Source of the DNA: Anaeromyces robustus
Lineage: Eukaryota > Neocallimastigomycota > Neocallimastigomycetes > Neocallimastigales > Neocallimastigaceae
Assembly: GCA_002104895.1 (NCBI GenBank)
Contig: MCFG01000329.1
Span: 47,501-80,767 of the forward strand
Length of the DNA: 33,267 nucleotides
Direction of reading: 5' to 3'
Part shown: positions 11,541-26,455 of the stretch, one piece after another
Layout of the letters: each line of letters opens with the position of its first letter
How positions within the stretch are numbered: position 1 is the stretch's first letter
Notes under the pieces: model-generated
What the model saw: the letters and a program-made list of their open reading frames with translations, nothing else
Database searches by the model: none
Told to the model about the DNA's origin: nothing
Made by a program: the position numbers and the translations under genes

Positions 11541-13433
11541 TTGTGGCGCATTATTTACTAATAATTTTAAATTTATGTTTATTTTACTTCAATATTATTA
11601 TAATGAAGTTATCCTTAAAAAAATATTTTATACTTTTCATATGTAAAAATTTATATTATTTAATTATAAAATAGTATAAAAGAAAATTTTATATAAATTT
11701 CATTATACATATACATATTTTAAAAATAAATTTTTAATATTAAATATTTAAATAATAATAATATGTAAAATGAATAATACACTAATTGTATATAATAAAA
11801 GAGTATTTTATATTTGATTATAACATTAATATTAATGTTTTTTAAAAACTATAAATATATGAAATATTATTCTGAAATATAAGTTTTAACTTTCTACTGA
11901 ATTATTATTTGAAATATTTTTTATTATTAACAGAATTATGATAATATTTTTTTAGATAATTTATATAAAAAATCTTTTAAAAATAAACTTTAAAAACTAT
12001 AATTAAAAATAATATCTTTAAAATATTAATTAATTAATAATAATAATATATATAAATATATATATATTTTTTATAAATAATAAATAATTTTGTATGGAAT
12101 CATAATTATGTTTTTTTTATATTTGTATCAAATAAAATATATGTATATTTTTTAATTTTAATAATAATGAATTTTTTAATAAAACATTCTACATATGTAA
12201 TATGTTTTACTGCGCGTTTAGTTTTTATTATAAAAAAAATAAAATAATTTTATCCTATAAGATTTAGTATAAATATGTTAGTTTTTTACTTTTTTCTTTT
12301 TCTTTCCTTATTTTTTTTTTTTTTACTTTAATAATGTTAATTATATTACATAATATAATAATATATATTAAGTAAGAATCTAAAAAATTATAAATATTTT
12401 TTTTTAGTTTATATAATGTATTGACTTAATTCATAAAAAATTTTTTTCAATAAGACAATGTTTAGAGTATTAGATTAAATTGTAAGATTATTATCAATAA
12501 AGTTTAATATATTATTATATAATTTATAAATCATATTTAAAAAAACTTTGTTTAATTTTTATTTTATTATATACTATATGATGTAAATATAATTAAATAA
12601 TAATTAAATGGTAAAACATTCATAGTAAAAAATATTATAAAAAAATATGTTATTTTATAGTTTGTATAAAGTATATTATTAATTAAATTTTATGAATTAT
12701 TTACTTTATATGTTATTAAAATATATATATATATGTATAAATGTTTATATAAATTACAGAATATTTTGTATTTTTTTTTTTTATTTGTTTGTTTGTATTT
12801 GTATATCATTAAAAAAACATATATAGGAAAATTAACATTTACATATTTATATGAAATAGAGTTTTTTTTATAATAATTTCTAAATACATATTTAATTTTT
12901 TATATAATTTTTTTATTAAATCAAATTTGGTTTATTTCATTGATTAAAAATAATAAATTAATAATAATATGTGGGACATTTTTTAATATATTAATAAAAT
13001 TAATGATCGATCTTTGTTTTTTTTTTTCTTTTTTCATTATTCCTAATATTCCTAATTAAGCAATATTTGAGATCAAAAGCAAAGGAAATTATTATTCTAA
13101 ATTTACATTTTACAATTAAAGATTAATGATTATTATCATTATTATAAAGAAATAAAGAAATATATTTATAATGATATGATATTCAATTTTTAAAAGATTA
13201 GAAGAAAAATTACTTTTCTTCTGTCGAAACAATAGAATTAAATAAAAATATTAATAAACAAAAAATAAATAATAGAGAATATTTTATATTATTTATAATA
13301 ATATATAACGTTTTTTTCTTTTTAATGAATTCTTGTTATTTTATTTTATTTTATTTTATTTTATTTAATTATATCCTATTTATTATTATTATAATAAGTA
13401 ATAATAATTGTGTAAAACCTGTAATTATTATTA

Positions 13434-13437
13434 CCAA

Positions 13438-13488
<51 letters not shown>

Positions 13489-13510
13489 GTAAATACATAA
13501 ATAAATAAAT
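13434..13510. repeat. AAAT tetranucleotide microsatellite
   Basis: A run of AAAT units, interrupted only near its right end (AAGT, ACAT). Non-coding. Confidence 0.9.
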
Positions 13511-14107
13511 TGGGAATTTACACAAAACTGTAAAATCATGATTAATAATTTTTAATTAGGTGTATGATTTTATTGTGTAACAATTTTTCAATGTATATAT
13601 TAAATAGATTAAATAAAATAAAAAAGTAAACTTTTAAAAAGAAAAAAAATATTAAAAAACAGTTATTATATGTAAAATACAAAAATCAACAATCAATCAA
13701 TCAATAATATATATATATATATATATATATAATATTCATAAATATATTTTTTAACTTAAATCAATAAATTTATTTTTTATTTATTATTATTATTATTATT
13801 TACTATTATTATTATTTTTATTATTATTAATTTTATTATTATTATTTTTATTATTATTTTTAACAGTTAAAAATTATATATAAAATATTAGAGAATTATT
13901 CTAATAAATAGATAATAATTTTCCTTTTTTGTTTAAAATTATTTAAAAGGTTAATGAATTAGAAAAAAAAAAAAAAAAAGAAATGAAAGATATTCTTATT
14001 TATATATGTATATTTAAAATTTTTAATAAATAAATTAATTAAAGATGTATTTATTTTTATTTTTATTTTATTTTATTTTTTTTTAGTTTTATTTGAATAA
14101 TAATTCT

Positions 14108-17742
<3,635 letters not shown>

Positions 17743-19793
17743 TTTAAAATATTTTTTCAATGTTAAATTTTTTTTTTTTAAAAAAAAAAAACTTTTTTAT
17801 ATTTTTAGATAAATTTATATATAAATATATAAATATATTATTATTATTATTATTATTATTAATTTTTTTCATAATAACAAACAGAAAAAATATTTTATTC
17901 ATTTTTAAAAATGTAATTATTACATTTATTAATGTAAGATTTTATAATTTTAAAAAACTACATAGGTATATCATATGATCATAATTTTGGTGGATCATTT
18001 TTATTAACATATTTTTATAGAATTCAAGTGACATATCACATGAAATGTAAAAAAATATTCAATCTGCAATTCTAAGATTTTGAAACATTTTTCAGAATTA
18101 TTATTTCATAAAAAATATTGAGATATGAATTTAAAGGAATGAAATTTAATTATTTAATTTTAAAGGTTATAGATTATATATGTAGTAAATAACAAAGTAA
18201 GGTATTATTCCATAATTTCTATAACCTTCAATATAAACCCTACCAATATTAATAATAAGCAATTAATATTAATATGAAAATGTTCTTATATTTAGAAAAC
18301 CTATTACTATAATATTAATAAATATATAAAAAGTATTTATAGTATATATATATATATATATTTTTTTTTTATTTATTTTTATTATTAAGTTTATGTTCTA
18401 TTTTATTTTTCAAAGTATTTGCTTATAATAATTAAAAAATAAAAAATGTGGAATCAATTATTGAAAATAATAATAATAAGTTTATTACATAAGAAATAAG
18501 AAGAAACTATTAGCAAAATAATAAAAAAAGATAACGTATAAAAAAAATATACATTTTTTTCATATCAATAAAATATATATATTAATTCAATTTACTAATT
18601 ATTATATAGAAAACTAAAATATATATATAATAGAATTTTTGTTCCTTGTTAGTGTTAAGACATAATTTTAATAATAAAAAAGGATGTTAAGGAAACATTT
18701 CATAATCCATTTTTGGTAAATAATGATAATAGAATTTTGTTATTTTAGAGAATGTCTATAAAAATAATTATTATATGGATAATATAATATAAAATAAAAT
18801 ATAATATATATACTATATATAAGCTTAATTATATTTAATAATGATAGTATTTAAATCACTTCCCTAAAAATATTATTATTTAGGAATTATTATTATTATT
18901 GTTTTTATGGAATTAACTATTATATTTATTCATTTATATATTATAATTATACATATTAATAATCTTTAAATCTGAAATAGTTATTTTTATTTCAAAAAAA
19001 AAAAAAAATTCTGTATTATTTTTTTATTGTTAGAACATTTAGATATAAATCATACATAATACTAAAAAAATTTTTTATTTATATTGACATCTAAATATTT
19101 ATATTAAAAAATTAAATTTTTTTTTTTTGTATTTATATTTATTTATATATATTTTATGAATATAATGGATTTAATTAAAAAAATATATTTTATATATATG
19201 ATCGTATATATATATTTATATATATTAAATTAATAATTTTACCAAAAAAAAAAAGTAAAAAAAAAAAGTGTTTAATATATTAATTATTCTTTAGCCATCC
19301 ATTTAATATGAAATAATTTATATATTAGGATTTTAATATAATATATTATACATCATATTACTATATATAAATAATTAATTGTGCTATTTATATGTTTTAT
19401 TAAATTAAATGGAGAATGAAAAAAAGAAGAAAAAGAAATATAAAATATATTAAAAAAACATAATAATAAATTAAATAAATGAATGAATAAATTAATAAAT
19501 AAATTTATTTATTCAGATATTCATTTATTTAATAGCATATATTAAATGTCATTATGAACAAAAAGAAGAAAAAGAAATGTTTTTTATATTTTTTTACCAT
19601 TTGTAGATATTTTTTTTCTTTAATAATTTTATTATTATTTAATAAATATTTATAATTTTTTTTTTTAAATTCCTTTTTTTATTTTATATAATTACCATTA
19701 TAGGATATTTTATTTAATATTATAAAAACATTGTAGAATTAAATATATTTAATAAATTTGTTTTTTATTAATTCAAATTCTTTTTTAATAAAA
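17743..19793. other. Divergent intergenic region, PRP17 and repeat-protein promoters
   Basis: No gene is supportable. This is the only divergent gene pair in the window, so the interval should hold the promoters of both PRP17 (minus) and the secreted repeat protein (plus). It contains a loose inverted repeat (AAGGTTATAG at 18163, complement at 18219) and a nested hairpin flanked by direct repeats near 19416-19578. No TATA box or binding site can be called with confidence in sequence this AT-rich. Confidence 0.65.
19416..19578. repeat. Direct repeats flanking a nested hairpin
   Basis: A 24-25 base purine-rich direct repeat (core AAAAAGAAGAAAAAGAAAT) occurs at 19416-19439 and 19554-19578 with one base difference. 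Between the copies, 19471-19484 (TTAAATAAATGAAT) pairs exactly with 19519-19532, and an inner stem GAATAAA/TTTATTC nests inside it. The second copy ends about 215 bases upstream of the secreted repeat protein start. Confidence 0.7.
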
Positions 19794-21692
19794 ATGAAAT
19801 CAAATTCAAAATTTAGTTTTTTTATTTTACTACTTTCTTTTGTTTTCATTAATGCAATTCCATTACCAATTAATAATTCAAAAGATGTTACATCTATAAA
19901 TGAAAATAAAAAATTATTATCACGTCAATCTTTCATTTATAATCCATATCCTGAGGAAACAAGTGGGGGTGAATCAAGTGATTCAAGTGAAAATGAATCA
20001 AATGAATTAAATGAAAATGCTGAATCAAATGAATTAAATGAAAATGTTGAATCAAATGAATTAAATGAAAATGCTGAATCAAATGAATTAAATGAAAATG
20101 CTGAATCAAATGAATTAAATGAAAATGCTGAATCAAATGAATTAAATGAAAATGCTGAATCAAATGAATTAAATGAAAATGCTGAATCAAATGAATTAAA
20201 TGAAAATGCTGAATCAAATGAGAATGAAGCTATTGAATCTAACGAATCCAATGAATATGGTATTAATGATGATACTCTTGTAAATTCTATTAATATTGAA
20301 ATTCCTACTTCATCAGCTTCAGAAATTGTAAATGAATTTTTCTCAGAAGACATTGTTTCTGAAAATTTACAAACTATTGAATCTGATGAATCTATTGATT
20401 CTAATGATACTGCTATTACTTCTATTAGTGATAATAATGAAAAATCAACTACCCCTGTTGATGAAGATATAGATGCTAAATTATTATTAATTGATGGAAT
20501 TATTTCAGATAATTCAGAAACTAATGAATCAAATGATGATATTGTTGAAGCTTCAACTGAAGTAGTAGATGATAATTCAGAAGATGTTTTATTACGTCGT
20601 CAATATATTGTTGATGATTCACTTTACAATGATTCCAATGAAAATGACGAAACTAATGAAAATGACGAATCTATTGAAAATGACGAATCTATTGAAAATG
20701 ACGAATCTATTGAAAATGACGAATCTATTGAAAATGATGAAACTAATGAAAATGATGAATCTATTGAAAATGATGAATCTATTGAAAATGGTGAATCTAA
20801 TGAAAATGGTGAATTAAATGAAAATGGTGAAACTAATGAAAATGGTGAAACTAATGAAAATGATGAATCTATTGAAAATGATGAATCTAATGAAAATGAT
20901 GGAACTAATGAAAATGACGAATCTATTGAAAATGATGAATCTATTGAAAATGATGAATCTAATGAAAATGGTGAAACTAATGAAAATGATGAATCTATTG
21001 AAAATGATGAATCTAATGAAAATGGTGAAACTAATGAAAATAACGAATCTATTGAAAATGATGAATCTATTGAAAATGATGAATCTAATGAAAATGGTGA
21101 AACTAATGAAAATGACGAATCTATTGAAAATGATGAATCTAATGAAAATGGTGAAACTAATGAAAATGACGAATCTATTGAAAATGATGAATCCAATGAA
21201 AATGGTGAATTAAATGAAAATGGTGAAACTAATGAAAATGGTGAAACTAATGAAAATGATGAATCTATTGAAAATGATGAAACTAATGAAAATGACGAAT
21301 CTATTGAAAATGATGAATCTAATGAAAATGGTGAAACTAATGAAAATGATGAATCTATTGAAAATGATGAATCTATTGAAAATGATGAAACTAATGAAAA
21401 TAATGAATTAAATGAAAGTGGTGAATATGAAAATGATGACTCAAATCAATTATTTAATCGTCAAGAATTTATTTTTGAAGCTACACCAATAAAAGAATCA
21501 GCTGAATCAAATAATGTTTCAAGTTCTTCAACCATTGTCAATAAACTTCCTGAACCAACTGTATTAGTTAAAGATTATGATGATGAAGATGATGATGATG
21601 TAACCTCTAAACCTGTATATAAGCCTTCCCGAATTGTATCTAAAAAGGTTTCATACAGAATAAAGAAATGTAAAAAAGGTAAATGCCAATAA
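19794..21692 (+). CDS. Secreted acidic tandem-repeat protein
   Basis: Not a recognised family. The start at 19794 (MKSNSKF) is preferred over the in-frame ATG at 19758 because it gives a compact signal peptide: K residues, then FFILLLSFVFINA, then polar IPLPINN. The 632-residue product is intronless. It has eight copies of the 9-mer ESNELNENA (19995-20210), an acidic spacer, about 43 copies of a hexapeptide of the ESIEND/ESNENG/ETNEND type (about 20629-21420), and a strongly basic tail ending KKCKKGKCQ. Three short cassettes mark block borders: LLSRQSFIY, LLRRQYIVD and LFNRQEFIF. The body is Glu/Asn/Asp-rich without Cys or aromatic clusters, so it is probably disordered. A cell-surface or wall-associated protein, or a precursor cut at Arg-Gln, are both possible. 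The repeats are multiples of three, so other frames are open by chance only. Confidence 0.85.
   Translation: MKSNSKFSFFILLLSFVFINAIPLPINNSKDVTSINENKKLLSRQSFIYNPYPEETSGGESSDSSENESNELNENAESNELNENVESNELNENAESNELNENAESNELNENAESNELNENAESNELNENAESNELNENAESNENEAIESNESNEYGINDDTLVNSINIEIPTSSASEIVNEFFSEDIVSENLQTIESDESIDSNDTAITSISDNNEKSTTPVDEDIDAKLLLIDGIISDNSETNESNDDIVEASTEVVDDNSEDVLLRRQYIVDDSLYNDSNENDETNENDESIENDESIENDESIENDESIENDETNENDESIENDESIENGESNENGELNENGETNENGETNENDESIENDESNENDGTNENDESIENDESIENDESNENGETNENDESIENDESNENGETNENNESIENDESIENDESNENGETNENDESIENDESNENGETNENDESIENDESNENGELNENGETNENGETNENDESIENDETNENDESIENDESNENGETNENDESIENDESIENDETNENNELNESGEYENDDSNQLFNRQEFIFEATPIKESAESNNVSSSSTIVNKLPEPTVLVKDYDDEDDDDVTSKPVYKPSRIVSKKVSYRIKKCKKGKCQ
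19995..20210 (+). repeat. 27-bp coding tandem repeat, eight copies
   Basis: Eight near-identical 27-base units encode ESNELNENA; the second unit carries Val in place of Ala. Identity at the DNA level is very high, which suggests recent expansion or ongoing homogenisation. Confidence 0.93.
20629..21420 (+). repeat. 18-bp coding tandem repeat, about 43 copies
   Basis: Hexapeptide units vary mainly at three positions: E[ST][INL]EN[DG]. Larger groups recur, for example the order ESNENG-ELNENG-ETNENG-ETNEND-ESIEND occurs near 20790 and again near 21190. Confidence 0.9.
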
Positions 21693-22338
21693 AGTAATAA
21701 AACATTTATAAAAAGGAGTATAAACGAAACAAATTTAAATTAAAAATTAAAAAAAAATTTCTTTTTTTTTTTTTTTTAATTTACTTTAAAAGAAAATAAC
21801 TCATCATATATTTTTATTTTAGTTTCAAAGTATTCAAAAAAAAAAAAAAAAAAAAAAGATTATTTAATAATTATTAACAAAAAAAAAAAAATTTTTTTTT
21901 ATATTAATATGATTAGTTTTTTTTTTTTATAACTTTTTATTATTATTTTTTTTTTTCTTATTTAAAAATTTTGATATTTTTTTTTATATAGTAAATATAA
22001 TTTAAGAAATTTTTTTTTAAATAGTTTTTTCAATCTATTAATTATTATTAATAATTTTTTTTAAATAGTTTTTTCAATCTATAATTATTATTAATAATTT
22101 TTTTTAAATAGTTTTTTCAATCTATTAATTATTATTAATAATTTTTTTTAAATAGTTTTTTCAATCTATTAATTATTATTAATAATAATATATATATATA
22201 ATATATATATAATTTATAGTATATAGTTTATAATAAATAATAAATAATATTATTATTATCAATTCTTAATTATTTTTATATATTTTATCAATCATTAATA
22301 TTAAATATTTAATTATTGAATATTCTCATAATTATTAT

Positions 22339-22374
<36 letters not shown>

Positions 22375-22683
22375 AACTTAAAACAAAAAAATATATGTAG
22401 AACACACACACATTATCAAAAAAAATATCATATTTATTTTTTTTTTTTATTTTTTTGTTTTATAATTAATAATTTTCATTTATTTTGCTTTATTTATATA
22501 TATATTTTTCAAAAATATAAAGGAATATCACAAGCACAAAAACAAAAATGATAATGTATTATAATTTTTATTTATATAATAATTATCATTCATTTTTTTA
22601 TATTTAATTTTTTTTTTTTTTTTTTTGTTTTTTTTTTTTTTTTATAGTGTTTTTTTATAGTGCTTAACTAGAGTTAATTATTA

Positions 22684-22726
<43 letters not shown>

Positions 22727-22807
22727 TTTCTTATAAAGTTGAAATTCGTGTAAGATATTTTTAATTATTTAATATATGAGATACGTGTATTTAAAATGAA
22801 TATAATG

Positions 22808-22839
<32 letters not shown>

Positions 22840-22867
22840 AAAATATATTTTTTGATTTTATATTGAA
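21693..22867. other. Convergent intergenic region with minisatellite
   Basis: No gene. The interval lies between the 3' ends of the repeat protein (plus) and the alpha/beta hydrolase (minus). It holds a four-copy minisatellite, a poly-A run near 22342-22371, several T-runs, and an ATT/ATTT microsatellite near 22679-22728. Confidence 0.75.
22012..22188. repeat. 44-bp minisatellite, four copies
   Basis: The unit contains AAATAGTTTTTTCAATCTA followed by a TTAATTATTATTAATAA-type segment and a T-run. There are four head-to-tail copies; the second is shortened by two bases, the others are nearly identical. Non-coding. Confidence 0.9.
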
Positions 22868-24046
22868 TTATGAAGATTTTTGATGATTTTCTTCATCTTT
22901 TGAATTCATTAATAAAATCCAAGAAATCATAGTATCTAAAGTAAGTTTCATATTACCAACATTACAATGACTTCCAGCATCATCTTTATTAGTATATAAT
23001 TGATAAGCTAAAGATTTAGCATTAGGTAATAAAAGATCATAAAGTTCATGGAAAAGATTAGGATTTATAAAATGATCTTCTTTACCTGCTAAAATAAATA
23101 TATCTTGAGTAATTTTATCTTCAATACCTTTTAAAGTAAATTGACGTAATATTTTAGCATATCCCATAGGATCTTTGGCACCATAAGCATACATACCATG
23201 TAAAATACCCCATTTTAATAATTCATCTTTTTCCATTAATTTACGATAGATAGGATTTAAAATAGTTTCAATTTTTAATTTAAAAAATAAATTAACCATT
23301 GATTTTAATGGTTTAGGAATATCATAAAGTACAACATCAAAGAAATCAGGGAAAATTGACCAACATATTACTTTTTTTATACGTTTTTCAAAAGCGGCCG
23401 CTCTAGGAGCTAAATAACCACCTAAGGATGTACCTATAATAATAATATTATTTAAATTAAAATAATCTAAAATAGCTTTAACAGGTTTTTCCCATGCATA
23501 ATCAAATTTCATATTTTGTTCACGAAGTACACCACCTTGACCTGGTCCTTCAAAAAGATAAACATCAAATCCTTTTTCTTGGAAATAAAGTAAACCAGTA
23601 AAAAATTCTTCAATATAACTATCATTACCACCATGAAGTAAAATTGTACCTTGATATTTTCCTTTAGCTTTACAAGACATTACAGGAAGATAACCATTAT
23701 TATAAGGAACTTTAGTACTGATAATACCATTTTCTTTTATTTTATTTTCATTAAATTGATAAAATAAATCTTTAGCTTCATGATAAACTTTTAATTTATC
23801 TGGGTGATCTTCATACATGAAAAATTCTGCCATACGAAGATAACCAATTTGAGCTTCTGTACGACCTTCTTTTTCTGCTTTACTTGCAAGGTCTCTAAGT
23901 GTTTTAACCCAATCATCACTAGTAACAATGGATTGAGAAACCTTTTTAATTTCTTCGGCATCACCATAACCCCACATAACTGTACGGTTTAGTTGAAAAT
24001 TAAAATTAGGTTCTTTATTAAATTCATAAGTTCCTCTTTTAAACAT
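22868..24046 (-). CDS. Alpha/beta hydrolase (FrsA/pseudooxynicotine hydrolase-like esterase)
   Basis: A single intronless frame of 392 residues. A helical N-terminal part (about 1-105, with the YLRMAEFFM helix) precedes the hydrolase fold. Oxyanion-type motif HGG lies at 138-140, strand and turn FEGPGQGG at 165-172, the nucleophile elbow GTSLGGY with Ser207, a likely acid Asp324 in AGKEDHF, and the likely catalytic His360 in GSHCNVG. The triad order Ser-Asp-His and spacing are complete, so it should be active. The N-terminal helical extension and the GPGQG and SLGGYLAPRAAA blocks resemble bacterial and fungal esterases of the FrsA/2,6-dihydroxypseudooxynicotine hydrolase group. The substrate cannot be told. 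There is no signal peptide, so it is probably cytosolic. It stands beside other intronless accessory genes. Confidence 0.9.
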   Translation of the reverse strand: MFKRGTYEFNKEPNFNFQLNRTVMWGYGDAEEIKKVSQSIVTSDDWVKTLRDLASKAEKEGRTEAQIGYLRMAEFFMYEDHPDKLKVYHEAKDLFYQFNENKIKENGIISTKVPYNNGYLPVMSCKAKGKYQGTILLHGGNDSYIEEFFTGLLYFQEKGFDVYLFEGPGQGGVLREQNMKFDYAWEKPVKAILDYFNLNNIIIIGTSLGGYLAPRAAAFEKRIKKVICWSIFPDFFDVVLYDIPKPLKSMVNLFFKLKIETILNPIYRKLMEKDELLKWGILHGMYAYGAKDPMGYAKILRQFTLKGIEDKITQDIFILAGKEDHFINPNLFHELYDLLLPNAKSLAYQLYTNKDDAGSHCNVGNMKLTLDTMISWILLMNSKDEENHQKSS

Positions 24047-25868
<1,822 letters not shown>

Positions 25869-26415
25869 TTAATGTATATAAGCTGGTCTTAAACATTGGG
25901 AATAATATTCACTATATTGTTTACATATAAAACCTTCTTCACAACAATTTGGGCCTTCAAAACCATTACCGCCACATTGTTCAAATTCTTTAGCACATTT
26001 TTTATTTGAAATAGAACTTGATTCAGAATTATTATTATTATTATTTGGCTCAGAATTGGATTTTGATTCAGAATTGGATTTTGAATCATCATCATCATCT
26101 TTATGTGATTTTGGGTTAAAGAATTGATCAAATCCAAATCCATTATATTGACTAGGATCAAAGTTAAATGGGAAACCAATATGATTATCACCGTTATTAT
26201 TACCATCATTAATACCTTTCCAACCAGGGAATCCCCATGGATTGTTATGACCATTTTTATTCTTATCTTTTCCATCTTTATCTTTATCATTTTTATCATC
26301 TTTACCATGTTCATCTTTGTTATCATTGTTATTGTTGTTGTTGTTGTCATTATTATTATTGTTGTTATTATTGTTGTTGTCATTATTATTATTATTGTTG
26401 TTGTTGTTATTATTG

Positions 26416-26455
<40 letters not shown>

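Larger units (their letters stand above)
8510..14107. other. 5.6-kb gene-free AT desert
   Basis: No open frame of convincing composition and no tRNA-like fold was recognised on either strand. The interval holds AT-rich sequence, poly-T and poly-A runs, an ATT microsatellite near 9744, an AAAT microsatellite near 13434, and several perfect palindromes. The left end should contain the Yop1-like promoter and the right end the 3' end of PRP17. A rapidly diverged or non-coding RNA gene cannot be excluded by eye. Confidence 0.6.

Noticed and set aside
8510-14107. Possible tRNA or other structured RNA genes in the gene desert
   Set aside because: No T-arm or anticodon-arm pattern with normal GC content was seen; the palindromes present are AT-rich and do not form a cloverleaf.
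17993-18240. Slightly GC-richer stretch with a loose inverted repeat (AAGGTTATAG and complement)
   Set aside because: The arms are only 10 bases with a 46-base loop and there is no coding potential; too weak to call an element.
20624-21411. Several long open frames on both strands across the hexapeptide repeats
   Set aside because: The units are multiples of three bases without stops in other frames, so these are shadows of the secreted repeat protein.
22012-22188. Regularly spaced repeats suggesting a CRISPR-like array
   Set aside because: The units are head-to-tail with no unique spacers, and the genome is eukaryotic.
23390-23410. GCGGCCGCTCTAG, identical to a common cloning-vector polylinker segment
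   Set aside because: It lies in frame inside the hydrolase and encodes A-P-R-A-A-A-F within the expected SLGGYLAPRAAA block, with normal coding sequence on both sides. Chance match rather than vector contamination.
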